From the NCBI GenBank assembly GCA_019753105.1, contig JAIELJ010000009.1:223486-287485 (forward strand): a stretch of 64,000 bases of DNA. The letters are read 5' to 3'. Shown here piece after piece: positions 8,912 to 17,838 of this stretch. Under the pieces are notes generated by a model that was not told the origin of the DNA, did not search any database, and saw only the letters and a list, made by a program, of their open reading frames with translations. Source of the DNA: Hyphomonadaceae bacterium. Its GTDB lineage: Bacteria > Pseudomonadota > Alphaproteobacteria > Caulobacterales > Aquidulcibacteraceae. Both the position numbers and the translations under genes were made by a program. Numbering within the stretch: position 1 is the first letter of the stretch; each line of letters starts with the position of its first letter.

Positions 8912-9910
8912 ATGAGCGTTTCTCGGCGCGCGATGTTCGCGCAGCTCGCGGCGGCAAGCGTGGTGGCGTGGCGAACCTCGGATGCGCGCGCGCAAAGCGG
9001 CGAAACCGTTGATTACACGTACGATGTCCATGGCCGCGTCACGCGCGCCGAGTATTCAAACGGCGTCGTCGTCAGTTATGCGTACGACAGCGCCGGCAAT
9101 CGCATCACTGTCAGCCGTACCGGTGGAGCGACACCGCCGCCACCGCCGGTTTTTTCCACGACAATCAATCTCTCGACCACTACCGGCCCGGTCAATCTGC
9201 GCACACTTGCAAACGCCGCCCAATACGATGGTCTTCGCGACGCGACGATCACTTTCGTTGTCGGAAGCGCTGTGACCATTACCGGCGCAGCCGGTGGCGC
9301 GGGAATTTATCCCGTGGACGGTTCGGCCATCGATACAGGGACTTGGCCCTCGGCGAGCTACACGATCGCGCTCACGCTACAGGTGAGCGGCAAAGTCTAT
9401 GGCGGCGGTGGTTCGGGCGGCGAAGGCGCAAGCGACTTCAACCAACCCGCCCAGGCTGGCAATGCAGGCGGCGACGCTGTGTACGTGCAAGAAAATCTGA
9501 CCGTCGTAGTGAACTCCGGCGGTCAGATACGCTCAGGCGGTGGCGGCGGTGGCGGTGGCGGCGGTTGGATACGAAACCCCTCGGGCGAACCAATCTTCTA
9601 CAATGGCGGCGACGGCGGCGGCGGGTTTCCAAATGGTCCCGGCGCCAACAACGGGACAACGAGCGGCGGCGGTGCGGGCAGCGCCGGTCAACCGGCTCTG
9701 CCGGCAACCCGATTGACCGGCGCTGGCGGTGCGGGCGGCGGCGCGGGCGTTGCGGGCGCAGCGGGCGTGCCTGCGTCGGGCAGCGGCGGTTTCGGCGAGT
9801 GGGTCGAAAACGGTTCAAACCTCGGCGGCGCAGCAGGCTACGCCATCCGCAAGAACGGCAAGACCGTGAGCGTTACGAATAACGGCACGATCAGCGGGAC
9901 GGTTGGCTAG
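8912..9910 (+). CDS. Exported YD-repeat plus glycine-rich (phage-adhesin-like) protein
   Basis: Twin-arginine-like leader MSVSRRAMFAQLAAASVVAW...ARAQS; YTYDVHGRVTRAEYSNGVVVSYAYDSAGNRI; GGGGGGGGGGWIRN and further Gly-rich tracts; end GGAAGYAIRKNGKTVSVTNNGTISG. Confidence 0.8.
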   Translation: MSVSRRAMFAQLAAASVVAWRTSDARAQSGETVDYTYDVHGRVTRAEYSNGVVVSYAYDSAGNRITVSRTGGATPPPPPVFSTTINLSTTTGPVNLRTLANAAQYDGLRDATITFVVGSAVTITGAAGGAGIYPVDGSAIDTGTWPSASYTIALTLQVSGKVYGGGGSGGEGASDFNQPAQAGNAGGDAVYVQENLTVVVNSGGQIRSGGGGGGGGGGWIRNPSGEPIFYNGGDGGGGFPNGPGANNGTTSGGGAGSAGQPALPATRLTGAGGAGGGAGVAGAAGVPASGSGGFGEWVENGSNLGGAAGYAIRKNGKTVSVTNNGTISGTVG

Positions 9911-10257
9911 GCCCCCACGGTCGCGCACTTGGGTGGCCCCTGACGCCATTCAACACCCCACCGCCCCCGAACGCCTGTGCCCCCAACCTTGCCGGGTCAC
10001 CCGCGCCCGGTCGTGGCTTCGCTCAGGGGCGTGCGACATCGCCGCTGGCCCCTTCGACCAGCCCCCGCCCCCAAATCGCGCTGTACGGGCCTCAGGGCGC
10101 GATTGTGGGGCCTGCTTGCCCGGCTAGCTTGATTTAGGATGCGATTATACTGTCAAGCGTACCTGACTATTTATGGGGCGTGCCACGTGAAACACTAGCT
10201 TACCACCGCCCGCCCAGCCCTTGCATACCTCGAATGCTGGGTTTACCTACCCACCGC

Positions 10258-11478
10258 ATGCGCCACGCGAAGAACAAGCTAACGGCCGCCCACGTCAAGC
10301 GGACGCGACAACCCGGCTTTCACCCCGATGGCGGCGGGCTCTTTTTGCAGGTGTCGATCGGGGTCGATGGTGAGCCGCGGAAGTCCTGGGTGCTGCGCTT
10401 CCGAGCCCCTGACGGGAAGAAGCGGGAAATGGGTTTGGGGGCGCTCGGCGTCGTCGATCTCAACCGCGCCCGCATCAAGGCCGACGCCGCGCGTGCGCTC
10501 GTCGATGAAGGCAAAGACCCAATCGAGCACCGCAAGCGCCAACGTGCCGCCGCAGCGACCGTTTCGCAAACGGCCGTCACATTCAAAGGCGGGGCGGAGC
10601 GCTTTCTCGCGTCGCATGCTGAGAGCTGGAAGAGCCCCATTCACCGCCAACAGTGGGAAAACACGCTTCGCGATTACGTCTACCCAGTATTCGGCGACGT
10701 CCCCATCGATATGGTCGATCGTGACATGGTGTTGCGAGTCATCGAGCCGATCTGGAGCAAAAAGAACGAGACCGCTAGCCGTGTGCGCGCACGCATCGAG
10801 CGGGTTTTGGATTGGGCGAAAGCGCGTGGATTGCGTGAAGGCGAAAATCCGGCGCAGTGGCGTGGCGGACTAGCTCATGTTCTGCCCGCACGAAAATTGG
10901 TGCACAAAGTTCGGCATCACCCCGCTCTCGCATACAAAGAGGCGCCCGCCTTTCTTGAACAATTGCGCCAGCGACGCGGCCTGGGCGCCAGAGCGCTTGA
11001 GTTTGCAATTTTAACAGCCGTGAGAACCAGCGAGGCTCGTGAGGCGATTTGGGGCGAGATCGATCTCGACGAAGGCGTGTGGACTGTCCCGCCAGCGCGC
11101 ACGAAAACTGGTCGCGAAAATCGCGTGCCGCTTTCTTTGGCCGCAATGGAGGTGCTCAAACCGCTAAAGGTGGCTCGGCAAAGCGACTTCGTTTTTCCTG
11201 GGCAAAAGAAGGGTAAGCCGCTCTCGAACAACACGCTGCTTGTCACTCTGAAGAATATGGGCCGCCGCGATGTGACCGTTCACGGCTTTCGCTCCACCTT
11301 CCGCGATTGGGCAGCCGAGCAAACCGACTTCGCCGGCGAAGTGGCGGAAGCCGCTCTTGCGCATACGATTAAGAACAAGGTTGAGGCTGCCTATCGGCGT
11401 GGCGACCTGTTCGACAAACGCCGCCAACTTTTCGAGGCTTGGGCGGCGTATTGCACCAGCGCGATCAAGGGCCCCTGA
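10258..11478 (+). CDS. int: Tyrosine recombinase/integrase, P4-type (ORF opens at 10180)
   Basis: N-terminal GGLFLQVS...MGLGALGVVDLNRAR; catalytic motifs TAVRTSEAR, HGFRSTFRDWAAE, LAHTIKNKVEAAYRR. Confidence 0.93.
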   Translation: MRHAKNKLTAAHVKRTRQPGFHPDGGGLFLQVSIGVDGEPRKSWVLRFRAPDGKKREMGLGALGVVDLNRARIKADAARALVDEGKDPIEHRKRQRAAAATVSQTAVTFKGGAERFLASHAESWKSPIHRQQWENTLRDYVYPVFGDVPIDMVDRDMVLRVIEPIWSKKNETASRVRARIERVLDWAKARGLREGENPAQWRGGLAHVLPARKLVHKVRHHPALAYKEAPAFLEQLRQRRGLGARALEFAILTAVRTSEAREAIWGEIDLDEGVWTVPPARTKTGRENRVPLSLAAMEVLKPLKVARQSDFVFPGQKKGKPLSNNTLLVTLKNMGRRDVTVHGFRSTFRDWAAEQTDFAGEVAEAALAHTIKNKVEAAYRRGDLFDKRRQLFEAWAAYCTSAIKGP

Positions 11479-11479
11479 A

Positions 11480-12358
11480 ATGTATACCGACGAACAACTG
11501 CGGGATCTGATTAAAGCGATTCAACTTGATCAGACGGTGCAAGATAGCGACGCCGCGAAACGCGCCGCTGAAAGCATCGGGATTTCGGTTTGGGCCTTCG
11601 CGAACAACGCGGACTATGACGGCGAGAACTTTATCGCGCGTTCGAGCCCGCAGGATGCCACCGCGATCGCAAAAGGTAGTCGCGCATTGGCCTCCTCACT
11701 GAAGACGGCGACCCAGTTAATGGATGCGCTTAGAAAACGGCGCATCGACGGCCACGACGCGGCGGGCCCTATGCTGGCTACGCGACAGTCCAAAGGCTGG
11801 GGATATGGCGACGCTTCAACCCCATTCTACGCGCATGAAGCAAACCGAGGACGCCGCATCGCAGGCCGAGCATTCGAACTCCTCGACGAACGGGGCCAAG
11901 TCGTGGAGCATTATTGCTGGCCGAGCCGCATTAAGGAGCTTGCTCGTGGCTCGCTTGTTGCGCCCGCTGTATTCACGCCAAAGATCATCAACGACTTCGC
12001 GCACGACATGGAGGTCGCAGCCGCCTTCTACGAAGCTGTTGCCGACGAATACGAGAACAAGCACGGCGCACAAACCAGCCCGGGTCCGCTCACGTTCGCT
12101 GCGTGCGTCATGGCTTGGTTCGGCGCTACCGGCCGATTGCCAAGCGCGCACAAAACCACTGGCCGCACGAACTCCAAGACCCGACCGGACCTCTATGAGT
12201 TGATCGAGCAACTCTACGGGTCGCCGCTACCAAAGGGCATGTCGCGCGAGACCTTTGCTGAGGTTGTGAGCGTGCTGAGTGAGCCGAGCGCGCGTGACAT
12301 CTATCGGTACCAATACCGCCTGCATCTACCCAAACGCAAAGAGCCACACGAGCACTAG
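11480..12358 (+). CDS. Hypothetical protein within integrative element
   Basis: Long ORF starting MYTDEQLRDLIKAIQLDQ directly after int stop; same strand. Confidence 0.7.
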   Translation: MYTDEQLRDLIKAIQLDQTVQDSDAAKRAAESIGISVWAFANNADYDGENFIARSSPQDATAIAKGSRALASSLKTATQLMDALRKRRIDGHDAAGPMLATRQSKGWGYGDASTPFYAHEANRGRRIAGRAFELLDERGQVVEHYCWPSRIKELARGSLVAPAVFTPKIINDFAHDMEVAAAFYEAVADEYENKHGAQTSPGPLTFAACVMAWFGATGRLPSAHKTTGRTNSKTRPDLYELIEQLYGSPLPKGMSRETFAEVVSVLSEPSARDIYRYQYRLHLPKRKEPHEH

Positions 12359-12469
12359 GGCCGGGATAAAGCGGCTGAAACTCGTGCCTTTCTCCTTCTG
12401 GGCCAGCCCTTTCCGGTATGAATAGTCCCTCTCCTCCGCGCCTCATGGTGAGGCCGCGCTTGGAGACAA

Positions 12470-12670
12470 ATGATGACCGACGATTTCGTACAAAAGCGCT
12501 ACCTCAGCATTGCTGAGTTTTGCGAGCGCTACAGCATCGGCGCCACTAGCGCCCGTGAGTTGTTGCGCTTGAACAAGATCGAAGCGGTAAAGCTTGGCGT
12601 TCGCACGCTCATCTGCGTGCAGTCCGCCGACGCCTACTTCGCGTCGCTCCCCCGCCTGTCTGCATCGTGA
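12470..12670 (+). CDS. AlpA/excisionase-like helix-turn-helix protein
   Basis: MTDDFVQKRYLSIAEFCERYSIGATSARELLRLNKIEAVKLGVRTLI; position between int and VapE-like gene. Confidence 0.7.
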   Translation: MMTDDFVQKRYLSIAEFCERYSIGATSARELLRLNKIEAVKLGVRTLICVQSADAYFASLPRLSAS

Positions 12671-12682
12671 GGGAGCGTACTC

Positions 12683-13867
12683 ATGACTCATATTTTTTGG
12701 CCCGAAGGAAGCTATGGCGGCAGCCCGCTTCCCACGTTTCTCAACACCCTCACGGGCATCGCGGCGGTGATTGATGTCCGCTTCAACGACTTTACGCACA
12801 TACCCGAGTTATGGGCGTCGTTTCTCGGAGCCTACTGGCGTACGATCAACGACGAGGTCATTGCGCTTATCCGCGACTTTTTCTTGGAAGCCTATCGCTT
12901 CAATCCAAGCCGGCCGATGCTGGTGGAGGCGCTCAAGCACGTGGCATGGCGCAATCGCTTCAACCCCGTTGCCGACGAATTTCGAGCGCTCAAACACGAC
13001 GGCGACGACCGCATCGACATGTTCTTCATCACCTATGGCGGCGCGCGCGATACCAAGCTTAATCGAGCGATTGGCAGGCTCTTTTGGCTCTGTACCGTCA
13101 GCGGGGCGCTTTTTCCCGGCCGCGATTGCCAGACTATGATGATCGTCATCGGCCCGCAGGGCACGCATAAATCCTCCATGCTGAGGGTTGTGGCGGGCGA
13201 TCCATCTCGCTTCACCGATCAGGATGTCATCCACCTGCCGCCCGAGCGGCAGCAGGAAGCCTTGCGTGGCCGGTTGATTGTCGAAGCTTCTGAACTGGGT
13301 GGCCTTGATCGCCAATCCGTTGAGCGCAACAAAGCCTTTCTCTCGCGCACCCATGATCGCGCCCGCCCTGCGTGGGGCACATTCGTGGTGGATCAACCGC
13401 GCACGTTCACGATGGTCGGGACGTCCAACGAAATGCAAGTCTTGCGCGACACGACGGGCAACCGGCGCTTTCTGCCCATCGAGACCAAGCGATTCAACCT
13501 CGACGCCATACGACGCGATCGCGAGCAATTGTTGGCCGAGGCGGTGGCGCTCTACGAACCAGGAATGCCGCTCTGCTTGCCTGAGGAGCTTTGGGACGCC
13601 GCCACCAAGCGCCAGCAACGGCACCTGGTTGACGATCCACTTGACGAAGTCTTGGCCGCTCTCGAAGGGACCGTCCGCAAAGGTGAGCAACGGTTGCCAA
13701 TTGCAGCCTGCTGGGAGCTGTTGGAGATCGAGCCGCACAGTCGAACCCCAGCGATGAAGCGGCGTATTGTCGAAGCTATGCGCAGGCTTGGTTGGGTTCA
13801 CGATGGGCGCCCGTTCCGGATTGGCTCAGAGACACATCGCGGTTTCCGCCGCCCGAAGCCTGAGTGA
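12683..13867 (+). CDS. VapE/VirE-domain ATPase (satellite/phage-type replication protein)
   Basis: IGPQGTHKSSMLR (Walker-A-like), LRGRLIVEASELGGLDRQSVERNKAFLSRTHDRARPAWG, MVGTSNEMQVLRDTTGNRRFLPIE. Confidence 0.85.
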   Translation: MTHIFWPEGSYGGSPLPTFLNTLTGIAAVIDVRFNDFTHIPELWASFLGAYWRTINDEVIALIRDFFLEAYRFNPSRPMLVEALKHVAWRNRFNPVADEFRALKHDGDDRIDMFFITYGGARDTKLNRAIGRLFWLCTVSGALFPGRDCQTMMIVIGPQGTHKSSMLRVVAGDPSRFTDQDVIHLPPERQQEALRGRLIVEASELGGLDRQSVERNKAFLSRTHDRARPAWGTFVVDQPRTFTMVGTSNEMQVLRDTTGNRRFLPIETKRFNLDAIRRDREQLLAEAVALYEPGMPLCLPEELWDAATKRQQRHLVDDPLDEVLAALEGTVRKGEQRLPIAACWELLEIEPHSRTPAMKRRIVEAMRRLGWVHDGRPFRIGSETHRGFRRPKPE

Positions 13868-14017
13868 GCCGTCGCACTCCCCTCGCCGAGCGCCCGCGAT
13901 CTCCCGCGAGCCTCGGCGAGCACGGGCGGCAAATTGAGCCCCCAACCGGGCGCATCTTGTAACACGTAACCTCGTAACGCCCTCGAACACGAAGGCGGCA
14001 CGGGGCCGAGCAAGCAC

Positions 14018-14269
14018 TCAAGCGCGGCGATGTAAATCGGCCAATGCGCGTTTGAAGAAGTCGGCTGGTTTGACGCCGATAGCGTCGAGCAGGTCCAAGA
14101 GTTCGATGAGATCGAGCCGGCGCTGCAAACTTTCTATCTTGCCGATATAGCTCGGCGGCAGCTCCAGCCGCGCCGCTACGTCGCGCTGTGTCAGGCCCGC
14201 AGCCTTACGCCTCTCTGCCAGCAGCTTAATCAGCCGCGCATAGCGGGGATCGTGAAGTGAATTCGCCAA
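14018..14269 (-). CDS. XRE-family transcriptional regulator
   Basis: LAERRKAAGLTQRDVAARLELPPSYIGKIESLQRRLDLIELLDLLDAIG. Confidence 0.88.
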   Translation of the reverse strand: MANSLHDPRYARLIKLLAERRKAAGLTQRDVAARLELPPSYIGKIESLQRRLDLIELLDLLDAIGVKPADFFKRALADLHRRA

Positions 14270-14359
14270 GCCTTGAGCCTCGGCGCTCCGACGCGCGCCG
14301 TTGCTCCACTAAGCCGCGTCGAATATGCTCCCGAATTGGGAGCGCAATGGGAGGGTCAG

Positions 14360-15260
14360 AATGTCGATTGCCGAAGAAATCAAGAAACTGAACGAGCTAC
14401 GTGAGCAAGGCGTAATCACCGACGCTGAGTTTGAGCAGCAGAAGGGCCTGCTCCTTTCGGGAGCCTCCGCCGCTGCCGCAAGTCAGGCTCAGCCATTGGC
14501 TCAGGCAAACGGCCTGGCGTTGGCTTGGGCTGAGGTGAAACTGAAGAACAAGTGGTGGTTTCAGGGGCTTCTGACCTTTGTCATTCCACTCGCTGGGCTG
14601 ATCTTCTTATTCATGAAGTCGTACCAGAAGAGCAGAAAAGGCGAGACCAAAAGGGTTGGGGTTTGGTTCAAGCTCTTCTTCCTTACAGCCGTGGTGTTCG
14701 TGTGGGCGTCGATCTTGGCACGGCCCCAAGGCGGCGCGGACTTCAGCGGCGGAGAAACAAGCGCTATCGGGGCGACCGCTGATCTATTGCCGGAATGCGG
14801 CAGCGCCGACGCCCGTGCCCTGATCGATGACGCCATCGCCAACAACGCGGCCAACAACATCGCCACTTTGCGGCTGCTCGACGTGATCGAGGTCACCGAG
14901 ATTTCAGCCACCGAAAATGAGCGCCGCTGCAACGCCACACTGCTCCTCAACAGCGGTCGTGAGCGTGTCGGCTATCGAATGTTTCCAAGCTCTGACCGAT
15001 CGATGCTCTTGGTTGAGGTCGGGCAGCCCTACGCGAATACGCCGCCCCCCGCACCTCCGTCCGCGGCGCCCGCGACGCCAACCCAAAGCGAACAATCCTC
15101 AAACGTTGACTTTGATCGTGTGAGGCAGAGTGCCTTAACGCGGGACGAGCAGATCATCGTTGAGAACGTGTGCGCAGTCCCTGAAGAACAGCGACTCGAC
15201 CAATTCTCGATCGCTCAGCTGAGCTACTCAGGCTTTTGTATCGACGACCCCGCGCCATGA
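14360..15260 (+). CDS. SHOCT-domain membrane protein (ORF opens at 14325)
   Basis: N-terminal IAEEIKKLNELREQGVITDAEFEQQKGLLL (SHOCT-like) then hydrophobic segments. Confidence 0.75.
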
Positions 15261-15461
15261 GCGGAAGCCTTACGAGCGCGCGCGGCGACGGCGGCGCTCG
15301 CCTGCGCGCGAGCGTGACCACACAGGCGATTTGGCGGGTTGTATCGGCCTCGATTAACCGCCGTGCCGCGCTGTTTGGTGGGTACCTGGGGGGTGCAACT
15401 GAAAAGTCGCCCTAAGGGGTCATTTTTGTTTTTGAATTCATTGGCATTTTTACGATTCATT

Positions 15462-15551
15462 TGGCGGAGAGAGTGGGATTCGAACCCACGGAGGGCTTGC
15501 ACCCTCGGCGGTTTTCAAGACCGCTGCCTTAAACCACTCGGCCATCTCTCC
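15462..15551 (-). tRNA. tRNA-Ser(TGA), CCA encoded
   Basis: Reverse complement GGAGAGATGGCCGAGTGGTTTAAGGCAGCGGTCTTGAAAACCGCCGAGGGTGCAAGCCCTCCGTGGGTTCGAATCCCACTCTCTCCGCCA; acceptor GGAGAGA/TCTCTCC; anticodon TGA. Confidence 0.97.
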
Positions 15552-15605
15552 GGAGCGGAGCGCTCGCCTATCAGCGTCGCGCGCGCGGGGCAATGCGGCC
15601 AAAGA

Positions 15606-15631
15606 AAAAGCCCGGCTTTGGGCCGGGCTTT
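15606..15631 (-). terminator. Rho-independent terminator
   Basis: Minus strand AAGCCCGGCCCAAAGCCGGGCTTTTTC hairpin plus T tract, downstream of the 15644 stop. Confidence 0.85.
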
Positions 15632-15643
15632 CGGGGCTCCCGC

Positions 15644-17041
15644 TTACCAGCGGAAGGGCGCTCGGAACGCCACCCTGACATCAGGGGCGTCTTCGGTGAC
15701 GCCGATATCGACACTGGTGGAGAGCGTCTGGCGCTCCGTGAGCCGGAAGCTCATGCCGAGCGAAACCGAGCCGACTTGCAGTTCGGTAGACTCTTGCACC
15801 AGTTCGTTCAGCTCCGAGGTCGTCGGGAAAACGTAAGAGTGCGAGTAGCCCAGCGAGTAAGAGAAGCGGTTGTTAAGGGCGAAGCCGAAGCCGAAGCCCA
15901 TCGAGATCGAGTCACCCGGATCGACTTCGCCGATCGTGACCGTGCCGTAGGTCTCGCCAATCTCGCGGGCGATGTTGTGGTTGTAGCTGAGGCTCGCAAA
16001 GATCACGGCCGGATCCGTCGGGTAGAGCATCGAAACGCTGCCCTGCACGGCCCAGAAGCCCGAGCCGGTGGCCAGTTCGGTCGAGACGCCCGACGTGTCA
16101 CGCTCAAGATCGAACGGGCCGAGACCGCTATCCGACTTCACGCGGGCGCCAACCACGAAGATCGGCGCGCCATTGGCGCCGTTGTTGAGTTGGTAACGGG
16201 CGGACATTTCCACGTCGCCGATGTCGCCGCCGCTCAGTTCGAACGTCTGCATGGTCGTCGTGCTCTGCTGAGCGAGCGTGGTGACGCGATCCGAACGGTA
16301 AATGTACGGGACACGAACCTCGAGTTCGAGGCGATCGGTGACCGCGTAACGCGCCGCTAGAGCGGCCGTCAGCGTGTCACGCGCCGCATCGTTGACCTCG
16401 AGAAGGCCGATTTGCACACCGGTCACGATTTCCACGCCACGGAAAACGAAACGGTTCGACGATGAACGCGAATATTCGAATGAAGGCTCGATAACCAATC
16501 GGCCTGCACCCAACAGGGCGTTCTGCCCCTCTGGCAACGCATCAACTGTCGCTGCCTGCGGCTGTTCGGTTGGCGCTTGGCCGACCGGACCGTCGCTGGG
16601 CGTCGATGCCGGCGCGGCTTGGGGCGCGCTACCGCCCTCAACTTGCGCAAGCATGACTAACGGGCGTTGACGATTGACCTGTAGAGGCTCGTCTTCACCC
16701 AATCCGTTAAAGTTTAAGGCGCTGGAAGGCATGCCGGCGCCGCGAATATCGCCAAGATCCGCGTCACTGACTGCTCCCATCGCCAACAACTCGCGTCGCT
16801 GCCGATTGATCAGCTCGCGCTGCTCATCGATCTGACGCTGTTGCTCGCCCAATTGCCGCGCTTGTGCGTCGAGACGCGCCTCCTGCTGGTTGATGAGATC
16901 CATCACCCGCTGAAGTTCGGCCGGCTGTGTTTGAGCGCTGGCTGATCCACCCCAGAACATCGCGCAAGCGGCCATCGCACACGCGGCCATAATGGACGCA
17001 CGCCTGCTCGCTTTTCGCTTCATTCCGATACGAAGCATCAC
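15644..17041 (-). CDS. Outer-membrane beta-barrel protein with N-terminal coiled coil
   Basis: Signal peptide ...CAMFWGGSASAQT, coiled coil NQQEARLDAQARQLGEQQRQIDEQRELINRQRRELL, beta-rich C-terminus ending AFRAPFRW. Confidence 0.75.
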   Translation of the reverse strand: MMLRIGMKRKASRRASIMAACAMAACAMFWGGSASAQTQPAELQRVMDLINQQEARLDAQARQLGEQQRQIDEQRELINRQRRELLAMGAVSDADLGDIRGAGMPSSALNFNGLGEDEPLQVNRQRPLVMLAQVEGGSAPQAAPASTPSDGPVGQAPTEQPQAATVDALPEGQNALLGAGRLVIEPSFEYSRSSSNRFVFRGVEIVTGVQIGLLEVNDAARDTLTAALAARYAVTDRLELEVRVPYIYRSDRVTTLAQQSTTTMQTFELSGGDIGDVEMSARYQLNNGANGAPIFVVGARVKSDSGLGPFDLERDTSGVSTELATGSGFWAVQGSVSMLYPTDPAVIFASLSYNHNIAREIGETYGTVTIGEVDPGDSISMGFGFGFALNNRFSYSLGYSHSYVFPTTSELNELVQESTELQVGSVSLGMSFRLTERQTLSTSVDIGVTEDAPDVRVAFRAPFRW

Positions 17042-17131
17042 CAGACCCAGGTTGGAGGGCTACTCATGAGCGCCCTCTCTGCACGTTGTATTCCGCGCAC
17101 CTTAGCAACGAGGTGATGAGAAACCGTGAAA

Positions 17132-17158
17132 GGCGCGCGAGCATTTGCTCACGCGCGC
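17132..17158 (-). terminator. Rho-independent terminator
   Basis: Minus strand AGCGCGCGTGAGCAAATGCTCGCGCGCCTTTC hairpin plus T run, downstream of scoB. Confidence 0.7.
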
Positions 17159-17190
17159 TTTAATCTCTGTTGATCTGTACGAATGCTTTG

Positions 17191-17838
17191 TTAGCGCAGC
17201 GCGCTGACGAAGCTTGCTTCCGTCTTCGCTGTGATTTCGTCGAGTGTCACGCCGTCGGCGAGCTGCAAGAGCTTCATCGGTTGTGAACCATGCTTGTCGA
17301 TCTCGAACACGCCGAGATCGGTTATCACGAGATCAACCACGTTCACGCCGGTGAGCGGCAACGTGCACTGCTTCAACAGCTTCGACGCGCCCTCTTTAGA
17401 CGTGTGCTCCATCACGACGACCACACGCTTCACGCCGGCGACGAGGTCCATCGCCCCGCCCATGCCTTTGACCATCTTGCCCGGCACCATCCAGTTCGCC
17501 AGGTCGCCGCGCTCGTTCACTTCCATGGCGCCGAGGATCGAGAGATCGATGTGGCCGCCGCGGATCATCGCGAAAGAGTCCGATGACGAGAAGTAAGAGG
17601 TCTTCTTCAGCGCCGTGATGGTTTGCTTACCGGCGTTAATCAGATCGGGGTCTTCTTCACCCTCGAACGGGAACGGCCCCATGCCGAGCATGCCGTTCTC
17701 TGACTGCAGGGTGACTTCCATTCCGTCAGGAATGTAGTTCGCCACAAGCGTCGGGATGCCGATGCCGAGGTTAACGTAAAAGCCGTCGCGCAATTCCTTA
17801 GCGGCGCGTTGAGCAAGCTGATCGCGGGACCACGGCAT
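17191..17838 (-). CDS. scoB: 3-oxoacid CoA-transferase subunit B
   Basis: NLGIGIPTLVANYIPDGMEVTLQSENGMLGMGPFP; SNDSFAMIRGGHIDLSILGAMEV-type motif; adjacent to subunit A. Confidence 0.93.
   Translation of the reverse strand: MPWSRDQLAQRAAKELRDGFYVNLGIGIPTLVANYIPDGMEVTLQSENGMLGMGPFPFEGEEDPDLINAGKQTITALKKTSYFSSSDSFAMIRGGHIDLSILGAMEVNERGDLANWMVPGKMVKGMGGAMDLVAGVKRVVVVMEHTSKEGASKLLKQCTLPLTGVNVVDLVITDLGVFEIDKHGSQPMKLLQLADGVTLDEITAKTEASFVSALR

Noticed and set aside
9530-9830. GGC/GGT-rich stretch as a simple tandem repeat or CRISPR
   Set aside because: Codes for glycine runs in frame within a plausible exported protein; no regular repeat-spacer structure. No CRISPR array was seen anywhere in the window.
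10067-10110. Imperfect inverted repeat CCCCCAAATCGCGC...GCGCGATTGTGGGG upstream of int as an attachment site
   Set aside because: Two mismatches, no second copy at the other end of the element; could be a terminator or part of the int promoter but not supportable as att.
12809-13801. 330-aa minus-strand ORF opposite the VapE-like gene
   Set aside because: Plus-strand product has VapE motifs; minus translation has none.
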